This document shows, piece after piece, positions 11,950 through 23,838 of a stretch of DNA of 64,000 nt. Source of the stretch: Ceratorhiza oryzae-sativae (taxonomy: Eukaryota; Basidiomycota; Agaricomycetes; Cantharellales; Ceratobasidiaceae); the NCBI GenBank assembly GCA_030998015.1, contig JARWMV010000024.1, positions 124,001 to 188,000 on the forward strand. The letters are read 5' to 3'. Under the pieces are notes generated by a model. The model had not been told where the DNA came from. It saw only the letters and a list, made by a program, of their open reading frames with translations, and did not search any database. The translations under genes and the position numbers were made by a program. Numbering within the stretch: the first letter of the stretch is position 1; each line of letters starts with the position of its first letter.

Positions 11950-12920
11950 ATGATGTTCAAGACGGGAATCCTCATCACCGCCGCTGGTGTCGCCAGTGTC
12001 TCTGCGCAAGGCTTGATGGGCGGGTAAGTGGCTTGCACAGATCAATCGAGGCTCGGGCTGACGTCATCCTTGTGATTGGGTAGAGCAAGCATTAGCTCGT
12101 CATGTCAATCAGCCTTGGGTAATATACTCACCGGTCCGGCTGGAACATGCCTCGGTGTCCCCGACTTGGCAAACATTGCGATGACCTCTGCAAACGAGAG
12201 CCTCATCCCACCGATCAACACGTATTTGACAAATGTGAGTATCAAAGCGTCCTAGCGATACTTACGGTTAACAAAACTGTTAGACATGTGCTCAACCCGC
12301 TTGCACGAATGGCACCATCGACGCCGTGATTGCCAACGTAACATCTGGATGCAGCTCTGACCTATCAAAATGGAACGTGACGGATAACGACATTCAAACG
12401 GTCGGGGGTTACATCAAGGAGTTTTATCCCGTTGCTCGCGAGATCGCTTGTCTCAAAGAGTAAGTGCGACTGTAGTTTTTTTTTAGATCCAGGTCTAATC
12501 TATCCCTACAGCTCAAATCAATCGGACAAATTTTGTATCACTGAAGAGTTGGAATCTCTTCAAGCTGGCCTTGGCTTTCCTCTCTCGGCCAACAACCTCC
12601 GAAACATCAACTATTCCACGTTTAGCCCCAACTCGACTCTCACTAAAAACCTCACCTGCACAGACTGCACCCTCGCTGCCTGGAACATCATCAAACCTTA
12701 CCTCTCGTCCGATGACCAATCGTCAGTCGAGAGCCAAGTCGATAGCATTTGCGGTTCCGGATTCGCAAATGGCACTGCTCCAGCGAGCATCAAAAAAAGT
12801 GCGAATACAGCCATCCAGAGTTCGAGCAATTCCGGCAACAACGGAGCGGAGAATACAGCATTTAGGTCGTTGGCCGCTGTTATCTTGGGAGCTGTTGGCG
12901 CGGCTGTGGTTGCACTATAA
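11950..12920 (+). CDS. secreted Cys-rich, putatively GPI-anchored protein 1
   Basis: Four exons encode about 250 residues. An N-terminal signal peptide (MMFKTGILITAAGVASVSAQ) precedes a domain with paired cysteines: CQSALGNIL, CLGVPDL, CAQPACTNGTID, SGCSSDL, REIACLKD, KFCITEELE, LTCTDCTLAAW and SICGSGF. A Ser/Asn/Gly-rich stretch then leads to a hydrophobic C-terminal tail (LAAVILGAVGAAVVAL), the layout of a GPI-anchored cell-surface protein. There are several NxS/T glycosylation sequons. Introns are about 70, 50 and 50 bp, all GT-AG. It is a tandem paralog of the gene at 13446-14449 with the same exon pattern. The family is common in Agaricomycetes; its function is unknown to me. Confidence 0.85.
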
Positions 12921-13363
12921 ATGTGGTTTTCTCGTTTCCTTGTTTTCGAGTGATGGTATTTTTGGTACTCGGACTATTAGATAGCATTCGCCACATCACT
13001 GTATCCCTCAACTCTTTTTATATTTGACTCTAATAACCACCATTATAGATCTAAATAACTCGCCAATCGAATGCGAGGACCTCCCTGTCTCAGGAAACTG
13101 GTCATAATGCGCGTCTCTCGCAGTGTACTGCGGTACGGGGAAGACCGAGCGTGGCTTTCGGGCTTTTCACATTGCGCCTGACCAGCTGCGCCAGGTGTTA
13201 GAGGTCCTGACAAAAACAGAGGTTCTTCTGTATCTTGGGCCACTCTCTCAGCTGTATGCAAAGTGATTATGAGGGTGAAATTATAGGTTGACTCCTGCCG
13301 GCGGCATGTATTTACGGGTATGCGTGGATCAGCACCGCCTCGAACCCTGAGTGAGCCTGACAA

Positions 13364-13370
13364 TATAAAT
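13364..13370 (+). promoter_or_regulatory. TATA box of the secreted Cys-rich gene 2
   Basis: TATAAAT lies 76 bp upstream of the ATG at 13446. Confidence 0.5.
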
Positions 13371-13445
13371 ACCGTCCCGGGCATTTTGCCCGAGGCACAG
13401 ACTTTTGACCCTACTCTCATCCTCGTTACGCTCTTTGGTCACAAG

Positions 13446-14449
13446 ATGATTTTCGCTGCTGGAGTCTTCGTCGCTGTTGCCGTCGTCGGGACGTCGGCGC
13501 AGATGACCGGGTCAGTCGACGCATCTCTTGTTGGTCGACGTGATGCTGATGGCGGATGATAGAATTAGCGCAACGTGCCAGTCAGCAGCAACGGGATTGT
13601 TGGTTGGACCAGCTGCCGAATGCTTGGGCGTGTCTGGCTTGCTCAATGTCGCGATGACGCCGGCAAACCAGAGCATCATCGACCCTATCAACAGCTGGTT
13701 GGCATCGGTGCGTCGGTGTATATCCCTCTTTTATCGAATGTAGCTCATTATCGTCGGCGCAGACCTGCTCTCAACCAGCATGCAGCAGCGCCACCCTCGA
13801 CTCCGCGATCGCTAACATCACCACCGGATGCGCGAGCGAGTTTGGCACAACCACGCCGGACAAGACCGCTGCTGAGATCCAGGGATATGTGAACCAGTGG
13901 TATCCGACTGTACGGGAGGTCGCCTGTCTCAAAGAGTGCGTTCTGGCTTCACCGTTCAACTTGTCATCCTGAATGCCCACCCCAGCTCCAACGCCAACGA
14001 CGCGTTTTGCGTCACGACCACACTCAAAGCGATCGAATCGTGGGTTGGAAAAACGATAAACATCCAGTCCCTAGCCAGCGGAGATTTCGCCAACAAGGTC
14101 TACCTCGATTCTAACAACGTCCCCAAGGACTTGACCTGCACGTCTTGTGTCCAGGCTGCCTATGCCCTCATCCAGCCAAAGCTCGACGACTCCAACCGAG
14201 GTACTTGGGACAATTTCTTGAACAGCCAATGCGGATCGAGCTTCACAAGTATGTCCTGCTTCATCCTTTTCGTCCGTCCGCACGCTCAATTATGGATTTC
14301 TAGCTGGTTCGACCCCCTCGAACATAAAACAGAGCGCCAACTCCTCCACCCAAGGCTCGTCCAAAAACGGCGCCATGTCTTTGTCTGGGCTTGGCGTATT
14401 TGGCACCGCACTCCTGGGCGTGGCCAGCATGGCCGTGTTCGGTTTCTAA
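13446..14449 (+). CDS. secreted Cys-rich, putatively GPI-anchored protein 2
   Basis: Tandem paralog of the gene at 11950-12920. A signal peptide (MIFAAGVFVAVAVVGTSAQ) is followed by the same cysteine framework: ATCQSAATG, AECLGVSG, TCSQPACSSATLD, TGCASEF, REVACLKD, DAFCVTTTL, LTCTSCVQAAY and SQCGSSF. A Ser/Asn-rich linker and a hydrophobic tail (LGVFGTALLGVASMAVFGF) end at the stop at 14447-14449. Five exons give about 245 residues; the extra intron, relative to gene 1, is near 14250-14303. All introns are GT-AG and the frame is intact. The layout suggests a cell-wall or plasma-membrane surface protein attached by GPI; the function is unknown. Confidence 0.83.
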
Positions 14450-14978
14450 GTCACTCGCTTCTCGAGACATTGGTTGAATTGTGGCGCCGGGACTGTTCAG
14501 TTTTTGATTATCCTTTGTCATTCTTTTGACATCTAATGATGACCCCTCATTCATTGGTATCCGACGTTGTGATACCACGCGAGTAACACAAGAAACCTGA
14601 ATCCTAGCGAAAGCGGGCTTGTCTGGGTATTTTATACGAAACTGGATGACTAATAGACTGGGTGACCATCTCATGCGGACATGGATCAAACCACCTCCAT
14701 TCACCACGTGCAACATGCCAACTTTTTATCGTTATCCGATTCGCTTGCACACTGAAACGGTCGTACAGATCAAGTCGCAACTGCCTAATGACGTCCAACA
14801 TCCGAGCGCCTTCGGTCGCCCGGCTCGGCCGCTTCGGCGTACTATACTCGCTTCTGTTCGTACCATACGTTAGACGGATAGAGTGATTCAACATGGATAT
14901 TTCACTTCACTTGCTTCCATTGTATTCATACGCGTATGGACCGATTAGCTTGCTTTGGACAACTCGGCGACGAGAGAG
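14450..14978. other. intergenic, no gene seen
   Basis: Spacer between the secreted-protein pair and the second thaumatin-like copy. No feature was recognised apart from the TATA box listed next. Confidence 0.45.
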
Positions 14979-14985
14979 TATAAAG
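14979..14985 (+). promoter_or_regulatory. TATA box upstream of thaumatin-like pseudogene b
   Basis: TATAAAG lies 70 bp upstream of the ATG at 15055, so the promoter region of this broken copy is still recognisable. Confidence 0.45.
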
Positions 14986-15054
14986 GATGTCGCTGGTCAG
15001 TAAAAAGGAATCATCAACTCGATAACTTCTCAATACTCTCCAACCCCCCAAAAA

Positions 15055-16331
15055 ATGAAGTCTGCTTCTCTTCTTGATTTACCGTTTACAATGCGTGTCC
15101 GTTCACCATCTGGCCTGCCGTTTTGGTATCTGTACGCAATAGAGTATGCGAGTCGATATATCGAGCACGTTTTTTGCAGACCGATCTGAACGTCGGATCT
15201 GCTACTCCTGCCATCAAGACAGAATGGAAAGCTGCGACGTACACCAAGCGCACGTTTACCGTGCCCGACAACTGGAAGGCTCGGCGCATTTGGGTCAGTT
15301 AATCATGAAAATGAAGTATTTTGGGAACTGGGTAGGGTCGCCGCAACTGCAACTTTAGTCCTAACCCTGGCCCCAACTCGTGCGCCGATGGTGGATGCAA
15401 TGGTGGTCTGAAATGTGACCCTCGTACCGGAACGGGTGTCCCCCCTGCTAGCGCGGCCGAGTGGACGTTGAGTGCCGCTGGTGGACTCGACTGATATGAC
15501 GGTCGGTTGAGACGATCGACTCATGTGCGGAGCTGGTGCTAACTGGAGGGGTCGAATAGTGAGCTTGGTGGACGGATACAACCTGCCGATGCACATCTCG
15601 AACAACGTCGGATGCGAGGTCGCAGAGTGTGCGGTTGGCCTAGGGCCAAACTGCTCTACGCCGCTCAAGGGGCCGTTTGACTCGAGCGGGTTCCCACTTG
15701 GCTGCAAGGTTCGTCGACTCTTCTATTATACTCAGTAATACTGGCTGCACGATAAATGTCTAGCTTGCTTGCGTCGTAAACCTCGACAGCAACCAAGCCA
15801 ACTCTGCCAACTGCTGCCCCGGCTCCCACAACACTCCGACTACATGCCCGCCATCCGGAGTCCAATACTATGATTATTTCAAGAAAGCCTGCCCGTGTTC
15901 TTACGTATATGCGTACGACGAGTCAAGCGGAACTGCATTGTGGACATGCCCTGTGTCGAAAAAGGCCGATTGTGAGTGTATCTCGCCAAAGTCGTGCCGT
16001 GACTTGGTGCTTATGTATGCAACGACAGATATGTAGAATACAAATATACAAATACATAAATATATATATCGAATGTACCAGAATGAACTGGCAATCGCAT
16101 GACTCGTGTAGTAAGAATCTCGTACTTACTGTAACGTTCTACGATGTACTAGAACGCCTCTTTTGCGTGTATATAAGGAGCTCCGTTTCGCTCCGTAGGT
16201 AGTCATCTGTACACTTGAATATATCATAGTTTTACTCGTCTTGAGCACACTGCGCTACGCGCATATAGCGTGATATAGACATATATACACAGTATAGATA
16301 TCAACAAGAGACTCTTACTTTCTGCCCGTAA
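15055..16331 (+). pseudogene. thaumatin-like protein pseudogene (copy b), interrupted by a solo LTR
   Basis: The exon order matches the intact gene: FTVYNACPFTIWPA, TDLNVGSATPAIKTEW, GRRNCNFSPNPGPNSC, VSLVDGYNLPMHISNN, CVVNLDSNQANSANCC and YFKKACPCSYVYAYDESS. Three independent lesions are seen. First, most of the signal peptide is deleted, so the start MKSASLLD runs out of frame with the first block. Second, the Trp codon of the LDWYD motif is TGA at 15492-15494. Third, a 275-bp solo LTR sits in the last exon at 16032-16306; the final residues TLTFCP and the stop resume only after it, ending at 16331. The rest of the frame and the GT-AG introns are well kept, so decay looks recent. Confidence 0.87.
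16032..16306. mobile_element. solo long terminal repeat, 275 bp
   Basis: Begins TGTAGAATAC and ends GATATCAACA, so it has the TG...CA termini of an LTR. It is flanked by AGATA (16027-16031) on the left and AGAGA (16307-16311) on the right, a 5-bp target-site duplication with one mismatch. Removing the element plus one flank rejoins the thaumatin-like reading frame into the expected YTLTFCP C-terminus, which independently supports both boundaries. A TATATAAGG motif near 16171 fits an LTR promoter. No internal retroelement sequence is next to it. Confidence 0.8.
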
Positions 16332-16674
16332 AATGCTGTTCGGATACCTGTAGATGTGTCGCTTGTACGCTTGGTAATGATAAAAATCGTATAAAGGGAT
16401 ATGATCCATAGACAAAAGGAAATAATCGTAACCTCGGTTAGGTTCAATGTCCACCTGCTCTCAGATCTAAAATAAGCGCTCAAACTCGGCCTGATGCCCG
16501 AGCGGCGTCACTTGAAATGGACATCCGGTATCGGATCACGCAACGCCTGGCCGACCGTTTATCTTTGAAATGGCACGTGCATTTCTTCCGAGCACATCCC
16601 CACCTACGAATATATCCCCCTCACTAGCTCACAGCACTGGTTTTGTCTCGGGTTGTATATTCTAGTGAAGGATT

Positions 16675-18727
16675 ATGGCGCCAAACCATCACTTTCTACA
16701 AAGTGTTCCACCTCAGACAATCATGGTAGTGGTCGCCTTGGTTCCTCTGTGCGCCTACCTCCAGTCGGCCTGGCGGAGGCTCCCTTTGCCCCCTTCCCCA
16801 CCAAAGCACTGGATTTGGGGCAATGCCGAGAGCCTTGGCCTTCTTTATCGCCACGTGGTATATGGGACAGAATACAAACAAAAATACGGTACGGATCGGT
16901 CCCTCGAGTATCAAACGGTGCTAAACGAACATTCAAGGAAGTATCATCAGTCTCAAAACCCCGAGCGAGACGCAAATCATTCTGAATACTGCAGAAGTTA
17001 CGACTGAACTCCTCGATAAGCAGACCGCGTACACCTCAGATCGAGCTCACAACGTCCTTGTTCATGATGTGTACATCAATTTCGCTCCAGCTCAGAATAA
17101 TATCATTCTAATTTTGGTGTAGCATGAATTGGGGCACATCGATTTCTTGGCTGCCCCACGATGAGCGCCATAAAAAGGCGCGGAGAATCATGGCCTCGGC
17201 ACTTCATCATGCCGCTTCCAAGTCATACACTCTGCAGCATTGCTACTCGACAGTTGACCTGATTCGTCTGATTGTGGCTAAACCTGAAGATTTTCCACAA
17301 CACATCGGCTCGGTTGTTGGTGCTTTCGTTATGCGATTGGTATATGGTTACAAGGTAGTCGATAATGACCCGCAGCTAAATACCATGCGAGAAGCCGGGA
17401 TATGCTTTATAGAGGGGTGGGCGATGTCATTTTGGTTAGACTATTTTCCTTTTCGTAAGTTGGATCGTTTTTGATTGATTACTGCCGGTGCACGAATTAA
17501 ACCCATTAGTCAAACATGCTCCATCCTGGGTTCCTGGCACTAGATTTCAAGCTATCGGAAAGAAAGGAAGAATTCTGCGGGACCGTATGATAGATGACCC
17601 GTTCGATGACGTTTTTGAACAAGTAGTATGTCCCGGTATCTTCCAATAAACCAAGATACCAATATATATCCTCATGCAGTGCCATGAACGGGTTGAGCAG
17701 CCTTCTTACACGTCCAGATTGCTTCAAGACAAGGGCGGAAGGAAAGTAAGCGAAGAGGACGCCAACTTGATTAAATGGTCCGCAGGGTCTATGTATTCAG
17801 GTCCGTTTTCATGAATAGGCTGTCCCGGTTCTCATTGAGATGGCTTGTTCACAATGCAGCGGGGTCCACGACGGTTATTCTCCCCTTGCCCACAAACAAA
17901 CTCACGCATTCTGACACCATTACCCATAGACAGTGACCATTGTAATGGCGTTTCTTCTTGAAGTGGCATTGCACCCCGCGATAGCAAAAAAGGCCCAAGC
18001 GGAAATCGATTCGATTGTCGGCCAGGACCGTCTTCCTGTGCTTGCAGACCGCGATCAGCTGCCATTTTTTGAAGCGTTCATCCTAGAGGTGATGAGACTC
18101 TGGCCACCGGCTCCACTGGGTGAGTACAGAATTTATCGTTCTCTGGTACCTCATGTTCTGACGATTGTACAGGCCTTGCTCACTTTACGTCCAAAGAAAT
18201 TGAGTTTCGGGGTATCGGATTCCCAAGGGTTCTAGCATATGTGGTAATATATGGTAAGCCGGAAATGCTATGAATCATGCAGCCCCACTTCAATGTCAAC
18301 TTAGGGCCATACTACGTGATCCTGACCAGTATTCATTCCCTGACCTCTTCGATCCCACTCGCTTCTTAAAGCCACTCCCGGATCCCGACCCGCGCAGATA
18401 TATATTTGGATTCGGCAAACGTGTTTGTCCTGGCATACATATTGCGAACAACAGCACTTTCATTATGTGTGCTGGTTTACTCTCCGCGTTTGATATCGTT
18501 GCAACTCCAGAGCTGATGGAGCGAGTGAACGAGCTAGGAGGGCCAGATTCAACGAGAATGTACGAAATGGCCTCGTCAAGGGGCCCTGCGCTGTGAGTGG
18601 ACTACTGCTGAAAGCTCAAATCTTGAGGCGGCCCTAACTGACAGATCCTAGGGACATAATACCGTTCTCCGTAAATTTCCAAGTTCGTGATGCATCTGCT
18701 GCTCATCTCTTCGAGGTAGCGAGATAG
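16675..18727 (+). pseudogene. cytochrome P450 (copy 3) with a one-base frameshift
   Basis: Third member of the P450 family. MAPNHHFLQSV and a membrane anchor lead to LPPSPPKHWIWGNA. Exons carry KTPSETQIILNTAE, MNWGTSISW, AGSTT, EVMRLWPPAP, PDPDPRRYIF and the haem loop FGFGKRVCPG, ending PFSVNFQVRDASAAHL at 18727. Introns, including the one before MNWGTS, match copies 1 and 2. Just after EIEFRG the frame breaks: adding one G to the run at 18209-18212 restores YRIPKGSSICGNIW and the rest of the protein, while the actual sequence runs into a stop. Nothing else is damaged. It is either a recent pseudogene or an assembly error in a G homopolymer. Confidence 0.85.
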
Positions 18728-19397
18728 TAAGAGCTCCACCAGCTCGACTATTCTTACGATGTTAGCATTATCACTCGCTTGGTTAAGCACACAGCAATAA
18801 ATCCCTCAATATAGTGACCAGCCGGTTACTCTCATGTATGGAAATTAGGGATCTAATAGCATTGAAGTATGAGCTGATGGGGAATGAGTTGGACCGGTTC
18901 GGCCCCGTATCCATTAGGCGCACAAACTTGAGCTCAGGCCGGGAGTGTGACCTACATCAGGCCGATGGTAGTCCACTAGGGGCATAAATCCCTCGGAGCT
19001 ATTCTGGATGAGTACCACATGATACCCTACCCACTCCCAAACACTTGCTAGCGCTTGTCCTACGGGATAGGATATGGCTAAGCAGCCTTTTTGGGGCTTT
19101 TAGCGCCCAGTCATTGACGATCATTGCCTTTTGTGGCAGCTAACGTTACTAGATCAGCGCATTTCCCAGATTTGCTGTCATCAGTTTACGTCTTATGACC
19201 GCTCCACAACGTGGCTTTGAGCTAGATCGGCACCTCGTGTGTAAGGCCAATGCTCAGTATGGCTGAGCAGTCCAAAAAAGATCATATCGTTGACAGAGTG
19301 GCGCCTAAAATCGCGGGCCATAAATTCCGGGGTCGGCTCTCATAGCTCCGTTACGAATCGAGGATATGTGCATGCGCCCAGGCACCACTGCCTGGCA
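18728..19397. other. intergenic, no gene seen
   Basis: Spacer between P450 copy 3 and the amine oxidase. No repeat or gene was recognised. Confidence 0.5.
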
Positions 19398-19404
19398 TAT
19401 AAAA
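19398..19404 (+). promoter_or_regulatory. TATA box of the amine oxidase gene
   Basis: TATAAAA lies 75 bp upstream of the ATG at 19479. Confidence 0.55.
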
Positions 19405-19478
19405 CGGCAGTTCTATCCGGCTCTATCGTTATCAACTCGCTCTAGTTTTCATCCCTCTTTCACTATCACCTACTGATC

Positions 19479-21713
19479 ATGGCGACTATAGAAAATATCC
19501 TCGCTGCCTCCGCTAAAGCTTATCATATTTGGGGTCAAATTCTACTTGACCGATTTCATGGTGAGACAAGCCGGATGAGGCCCAACTCAGAGGCTCATTA
19601 TGAGGTTTTTTTAGACAGGCAGTTCCCTAACGCGGTGCCCCGCCCTGATCAAACCATCCCACTGCCTGAGGGCGCCAAAAGCGAGGAGCTCAAAGTGAAG
19701 ACTCCGATTAAGCGTATTGCAATTGTTGGAGCTGGCGCCGCCGGTCTTTATGCCGCGATGCTCCTAAAAGAAGAGCACCACGAGTTCGATATCGACATCT
19801 ATGAGGCGAGCGATCGGATCGGCGGTCGTCTGTATACGCACCGTTTTGACAAAAAGACGGCCATTGGAACTCCTGCTCATGGAGGAGAATATGATTACTT
19901 TGTAAGTATTAGATATGAGTTGGTGTGCATGTACTGAAAGAAATTGATTAGGACGTTGGGGCAATGCGGTTCCCTGATACCCCGATTATGAAGAAAACTT
20001 ACGACTTGTTCAAGAAGCTTGAAATCGACCTCCTGCCATATAACATATCCAACGACGCGAATTGGCTAGTTTACAATGGGATCCGCATTACTAAGGAGGA
20101 AATTAAAAATAACCCCAAGATTTGGGCTCAAGATCCCTTCAAAGTTAGTAAGAAGAACGGTGGGAGCGTTCCGAACGAATGGGCGGAGAAGGATCCGTCG
20201 GTCCTGCTGCGTGACGCACTCAAGAGGTTTATCGATGAAATTGTCGAAGACCCGAGAAAGGGATTAGAGCATATCATTCGGGACTTTGATCACTTTTCAA
20301 CTCGAAGCTATCTCTCTTCTATTGGATACCCGCCAGCTGTCATCAACTGGATCGAGACGATGTCTTTTGGAACTGGCTGGTTTGATCGTGGGTTGATGTA
20401 AGTCGATCATTCTATCGGTCGGTCGAGGCGATTATTTAATCCAAATTGATCTAGAGAGACAATCTTGGAAGAAATGGCTTTCATGTATGATCAAGACTCT
20501 GCCACTAAGCTTAAATGGCGATGCATCGAGTAAGCCCTAGTCCCAGCAAAACTACAGCTTGTCTAATGATATGTTAGCGGGGGCTCTGAGGTGTTGCCGT
20601 TGAAGATGGTAGAGTGGCTCAAGACCAACGCGAAGAAGACTAAGATTCACACGAGACACCGCGTAACGAGGGTCGAGTACACCAAGCATCGCGAATTGAT
20701 CGTCTCGGGGATCTCGCATCCTTTGATCACAGGAGACTCTGCTTTCTTCAAGGAGACTTATTCCCATGTCGTGTTTGCTATCCCTCCACCGTGTCTCCGG
20801 ATGATCGATCTCGATACTTGCGAGCTCGATTATGCGCAGCGCACTGCTATGCGCTCGCTCCAGTTGGCGCCGTCTTGCAAGATTGGCATGAAATTCAAGA
20901 CCCCTTGGTGGGCGGGCATCAACAAGGATATTGTCGGTGGGCAAAGCACCACTGATCGCACTGCTCGAACGATTGTTTATCCGTCTCACGGCTCGGGCAA
21001 GTCAACTGTATTGATAGCTAGTTATGCCTGGAGTAAGTAGTACTCACGAGATCGTAATAGCGTGCAGTCAGCTCACCTTTTGTTTCATATCCCAGCTCAA
21101 GATTCGTTGGCGTTGGCGGCCATGATGCATGGGCCTGGTTCTCCCGAGGAAGAGCGATTGAAACAAATTATGCTCGAAGATCTTGCATACGTGCACCAAA
21201 TCCCAATGAAGAAGCTCGCCGATGAGTTTGAGTATATGTATGCGTTCGATTGGTCCAGCAATCCTCTATCTATGGGCAAGTCGTTTGAATATTCCTCTAC
21301 CAATGCTATTTTTGAGCTGACCACCGACAAACATAGGCGCGTTTGGGCTTTTCGGCCCAAGTCAGTTCCGTGAATTTTATCGTCACGTTACACGTCCCGC
21401 GGCCCGTGGTCAAATTTACTTTGTTGGAGAGACTTTCAGCACTACACATGGGTACGAGACCGGGGCCAAGCTGGGATAATATGCTAATGATATGATTAGA
21501 TGGGTTGCCGGTGCTCTCAACAGTGCCGAACGTGGAGTCTTGCAACTACTTCAGCACCACAAGATTGCGACCCAAAATAAGGGCCACCCGGAAGATTTTG
21601 TCGAAAAATTCTTGAGGCAGTGGAATCCCGATCTCGAAGTATCCCAGCAGACTGTGTTCAAGCAAATTATCGCAAGCTTGGTCCTGCAGCACGAGGAGTT
21701 TGATGACAAGTAG
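19479..21713 (+). CDS. flavin-containing amine oxidase / L-amino-acid oxidase-like
   Basis: FAD-dependent oxidation of an amine or L-amino acid to imine with release of hydrogen peroxide. The FAD dinucleotide-binding motif IVGAGAAGLYAA is at residues 82-93, followed by EASDRIGGRLYTH. Later landmarks are HVVFAIPPPCLRMI, WWAGINKDIVGG, FGPSQFREFYRHV and the C-terminal FAD-contact block GQIYFVGETFSTTHGW, ending in EEFDDK. About seven exons give roughly 640 residues. There is no signal peptide, so it is probably cytosolic. One intron (21276-21336, 61 bp) has a GC donor (GCAAGTCG) and splices LSMG to AFGLFGPSQF; reading through it would break the flavin domain. The frame is otherwise intact. Resembles the basidiomycete L-amino-acid oxidase/monoamine oxidase group; the substrate is not predictable. 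Confidence 0.88.
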
Positions 21714-22416
21714 ATTCGGGGTTAAGCATCGCTGAATGATGTATTGATGAATGAAAACGAATGAACGGGAGTCTCAGGTTCAGCCATCACTGGACCAAAA
21801 GCTGGTGTGTTTATGTAAACAATTGCGGTAACAAGGCTGGTTCAATGTTAGGCACTAATGTCTCGAAAACATTTCTCATGAGAATTCGGACGGGCTCATG
21901 CGCCAAGACCGAGCGCACCGCATGAACTTGGCATGCTGGGTCAAATCAAACTGATGACGTCATTCCGCAGCACCTCGATGAGACGACCACCTCGGCACCA
22001 GAACCAAGCTCTTTGCATGGCTTGTCGCGACGACTAGGCGCTTGTGGCGCTCGGTACCGCTTTCGTACTAAATTACGGTGGTGTTGCTTCCCCGTGCTGC
22101 CCGCTCATCAGACAGACGACCTTCGGTCGTGGATTGACCCAGCTGTAGGTGGCCAACGGCTGATTTCGTCAGATTGTCCGCTGAAGTTTGGCGTTTGGGC
22201 GCAGTTTCCCCCATCTTGCCGATCCTTCTTTGGCCACGTGCGATCCTCCCGTCTAGCAGCCTCATGTAGGGCTACGTCTTGTACTTGTGGCGACGTGAAA
22301 AGGCTTAGCATTTCTCGAATCTAGGTGCATCGCATAGCGCGAATATACGAGAAGGGGGGGGTCCTCTTCTCGCTCGCTACCACACGCTTCAGACCTCCTC
22401 AAACCCCGCCTCGATC
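21714..22416. other. intergenic, no gene seen
   Basis: Upstream region of thaumatin-like copy c. Open frames on both strands overlap each other and look like chance frames. Confidence 0.45.
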
Positions 22417-23440
22417 ATGAAACCAGCAGCGGCTCTTGTATTTGTTGCTTCCGCTCTCGGTCGTACATTTACCGTTCACAACGCGTGCCCGTACACCATA
22501 TGGCCCGCCATTTTCGCAAGTCGCTCAACGCCGTCCCGCTACTCCTCCCAACTGATCCCTCACTTTCAGACCGATCTCAATGTCGGAACAGCTCTGCCAG
22601 AGGTTGAGACTGGATGGGAGGCTGCCCCAGGCACCGCCCGAGCCTTTTTCGTCCCGGACAAATGGACGGCCGGTCGCATATGGGTAAGTAGAAGAAATCT
22701 GGCTGTCCGTGTGGTTGACATTCGGCCCTAGGGTCGTCGTAACTGTGACTTTTCCATCAATCCGGGTCCAAATTCATGTAAAACCGGTGGCTGTAATGGT
22801 GGGCTTCTTTGTGATCCTCGCTCGGGGACGGGCGTACCTCCTGCTAGCGTTGCAGAGTGAACATTGAATGCATCTGATGGACTTGATTGGTATGACGGTA
22901 CGTATGAATTTTATGGTTGAGACGCCAGCGACTAATATATGCATTTTTGTAGTAAGCTTGGTCGATGGCTACGATCTTCCAATGCGGATTTCGAATAGTG
23001 CGGGATGCGAGATTGCCGAATGCGTAGCCGACCTTAACCCAACCTGCCCCGCACAGCTTAGAGGCCCAACCGATGCTTCCGGGGCAGTCCTTGGATGTCA
23101 GGTGCGTCCATCGTCTTCGCCCTTTGAAAATTGGAACCGATTCGCTAGCAGTCAGCCTGCGCAGCCAACCTAGATGGAAATCAGGCCGATTCTGGAAACT
23201 GTTGCTCCGGCTCTCATAGTACTCCCGAGACCTGCCCTCCATCGGGCGTTCAATTCTATTCATATTTCAAGGATGCTTGCCCCAGGTCGTATGTACGCGT
23301 ATGATGAGTCTAGCCAGACCGCTCTTTGGACGTGCCCTGCTTCGAAGCAGGCTGACTGTAAGTCATTCCATCAGATGCCTTAATGCGCTATCCTCATACA
23401 TCAATATGTTCCAGACACTCTTACGTTTTGTCCCTCATGA
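22417..23440 (+). pseudogene. thaumatin-like protein pseudogene (copy c)
   Basis: A signal peptide (MKPAAALVFVASALG) and RTFTVHNACPYTIWPA are intact. Further exons read TDLNVGTALPEVETGWEA, GRRNCDFSINPGPNSC, VSLVDGYDLPMRISNS, CEIAECVADLNPTC and YSYFKDACPRSYV, then DYTLTFCPS to the stop at 23438-23440. Two lesions are seen: TGA at 22858-22860 replaces the Trp codon of the AEWTL block, and a two-base loss near 23295 breaks RSYVYAYDESS. The first intron (22516-22569) has a GC donor (GCAAGTCG) at the position where the intact paralog has GT. The protein would be secreted if intact. The GH10 xylanase lies just downstream in the opposite orientation. Confidence 0.85.
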
Positions 23441-23838
23441 AACACCCTAGATATAGATCAAGGAATAGCCGCTTGTATTTCTAATGGATTGTGGATATTC
23501 TTGCGCCGCAATTGAGGCTTGAATTATTTTGATCTCGCACCCGGCCAAATAAATGCGTGGGCAACTACAAAAATGCTTCAGCTCGAAGACAATAATGGCA
23601 GGGAATTTCAGCCCGAAAACCAAGGTGACATGTGTTTTAGGTCCAAATTCCACTGCCATATCAAATCCCGCATTGTTCACACTTGATTCAAAAGGGTGTC
23701 GATATCATATGCTTCAGCTCATTGAGGGAAAAAGTTGAACCAAAAGGCGAAGAAGTTACCACTGTTAGGCGGCAGCCAATGTATTTAACACAGAAAATGA
23801 AGTACAAAAACGATTTCCAGCCAGGAAGCAGCGAAAAT

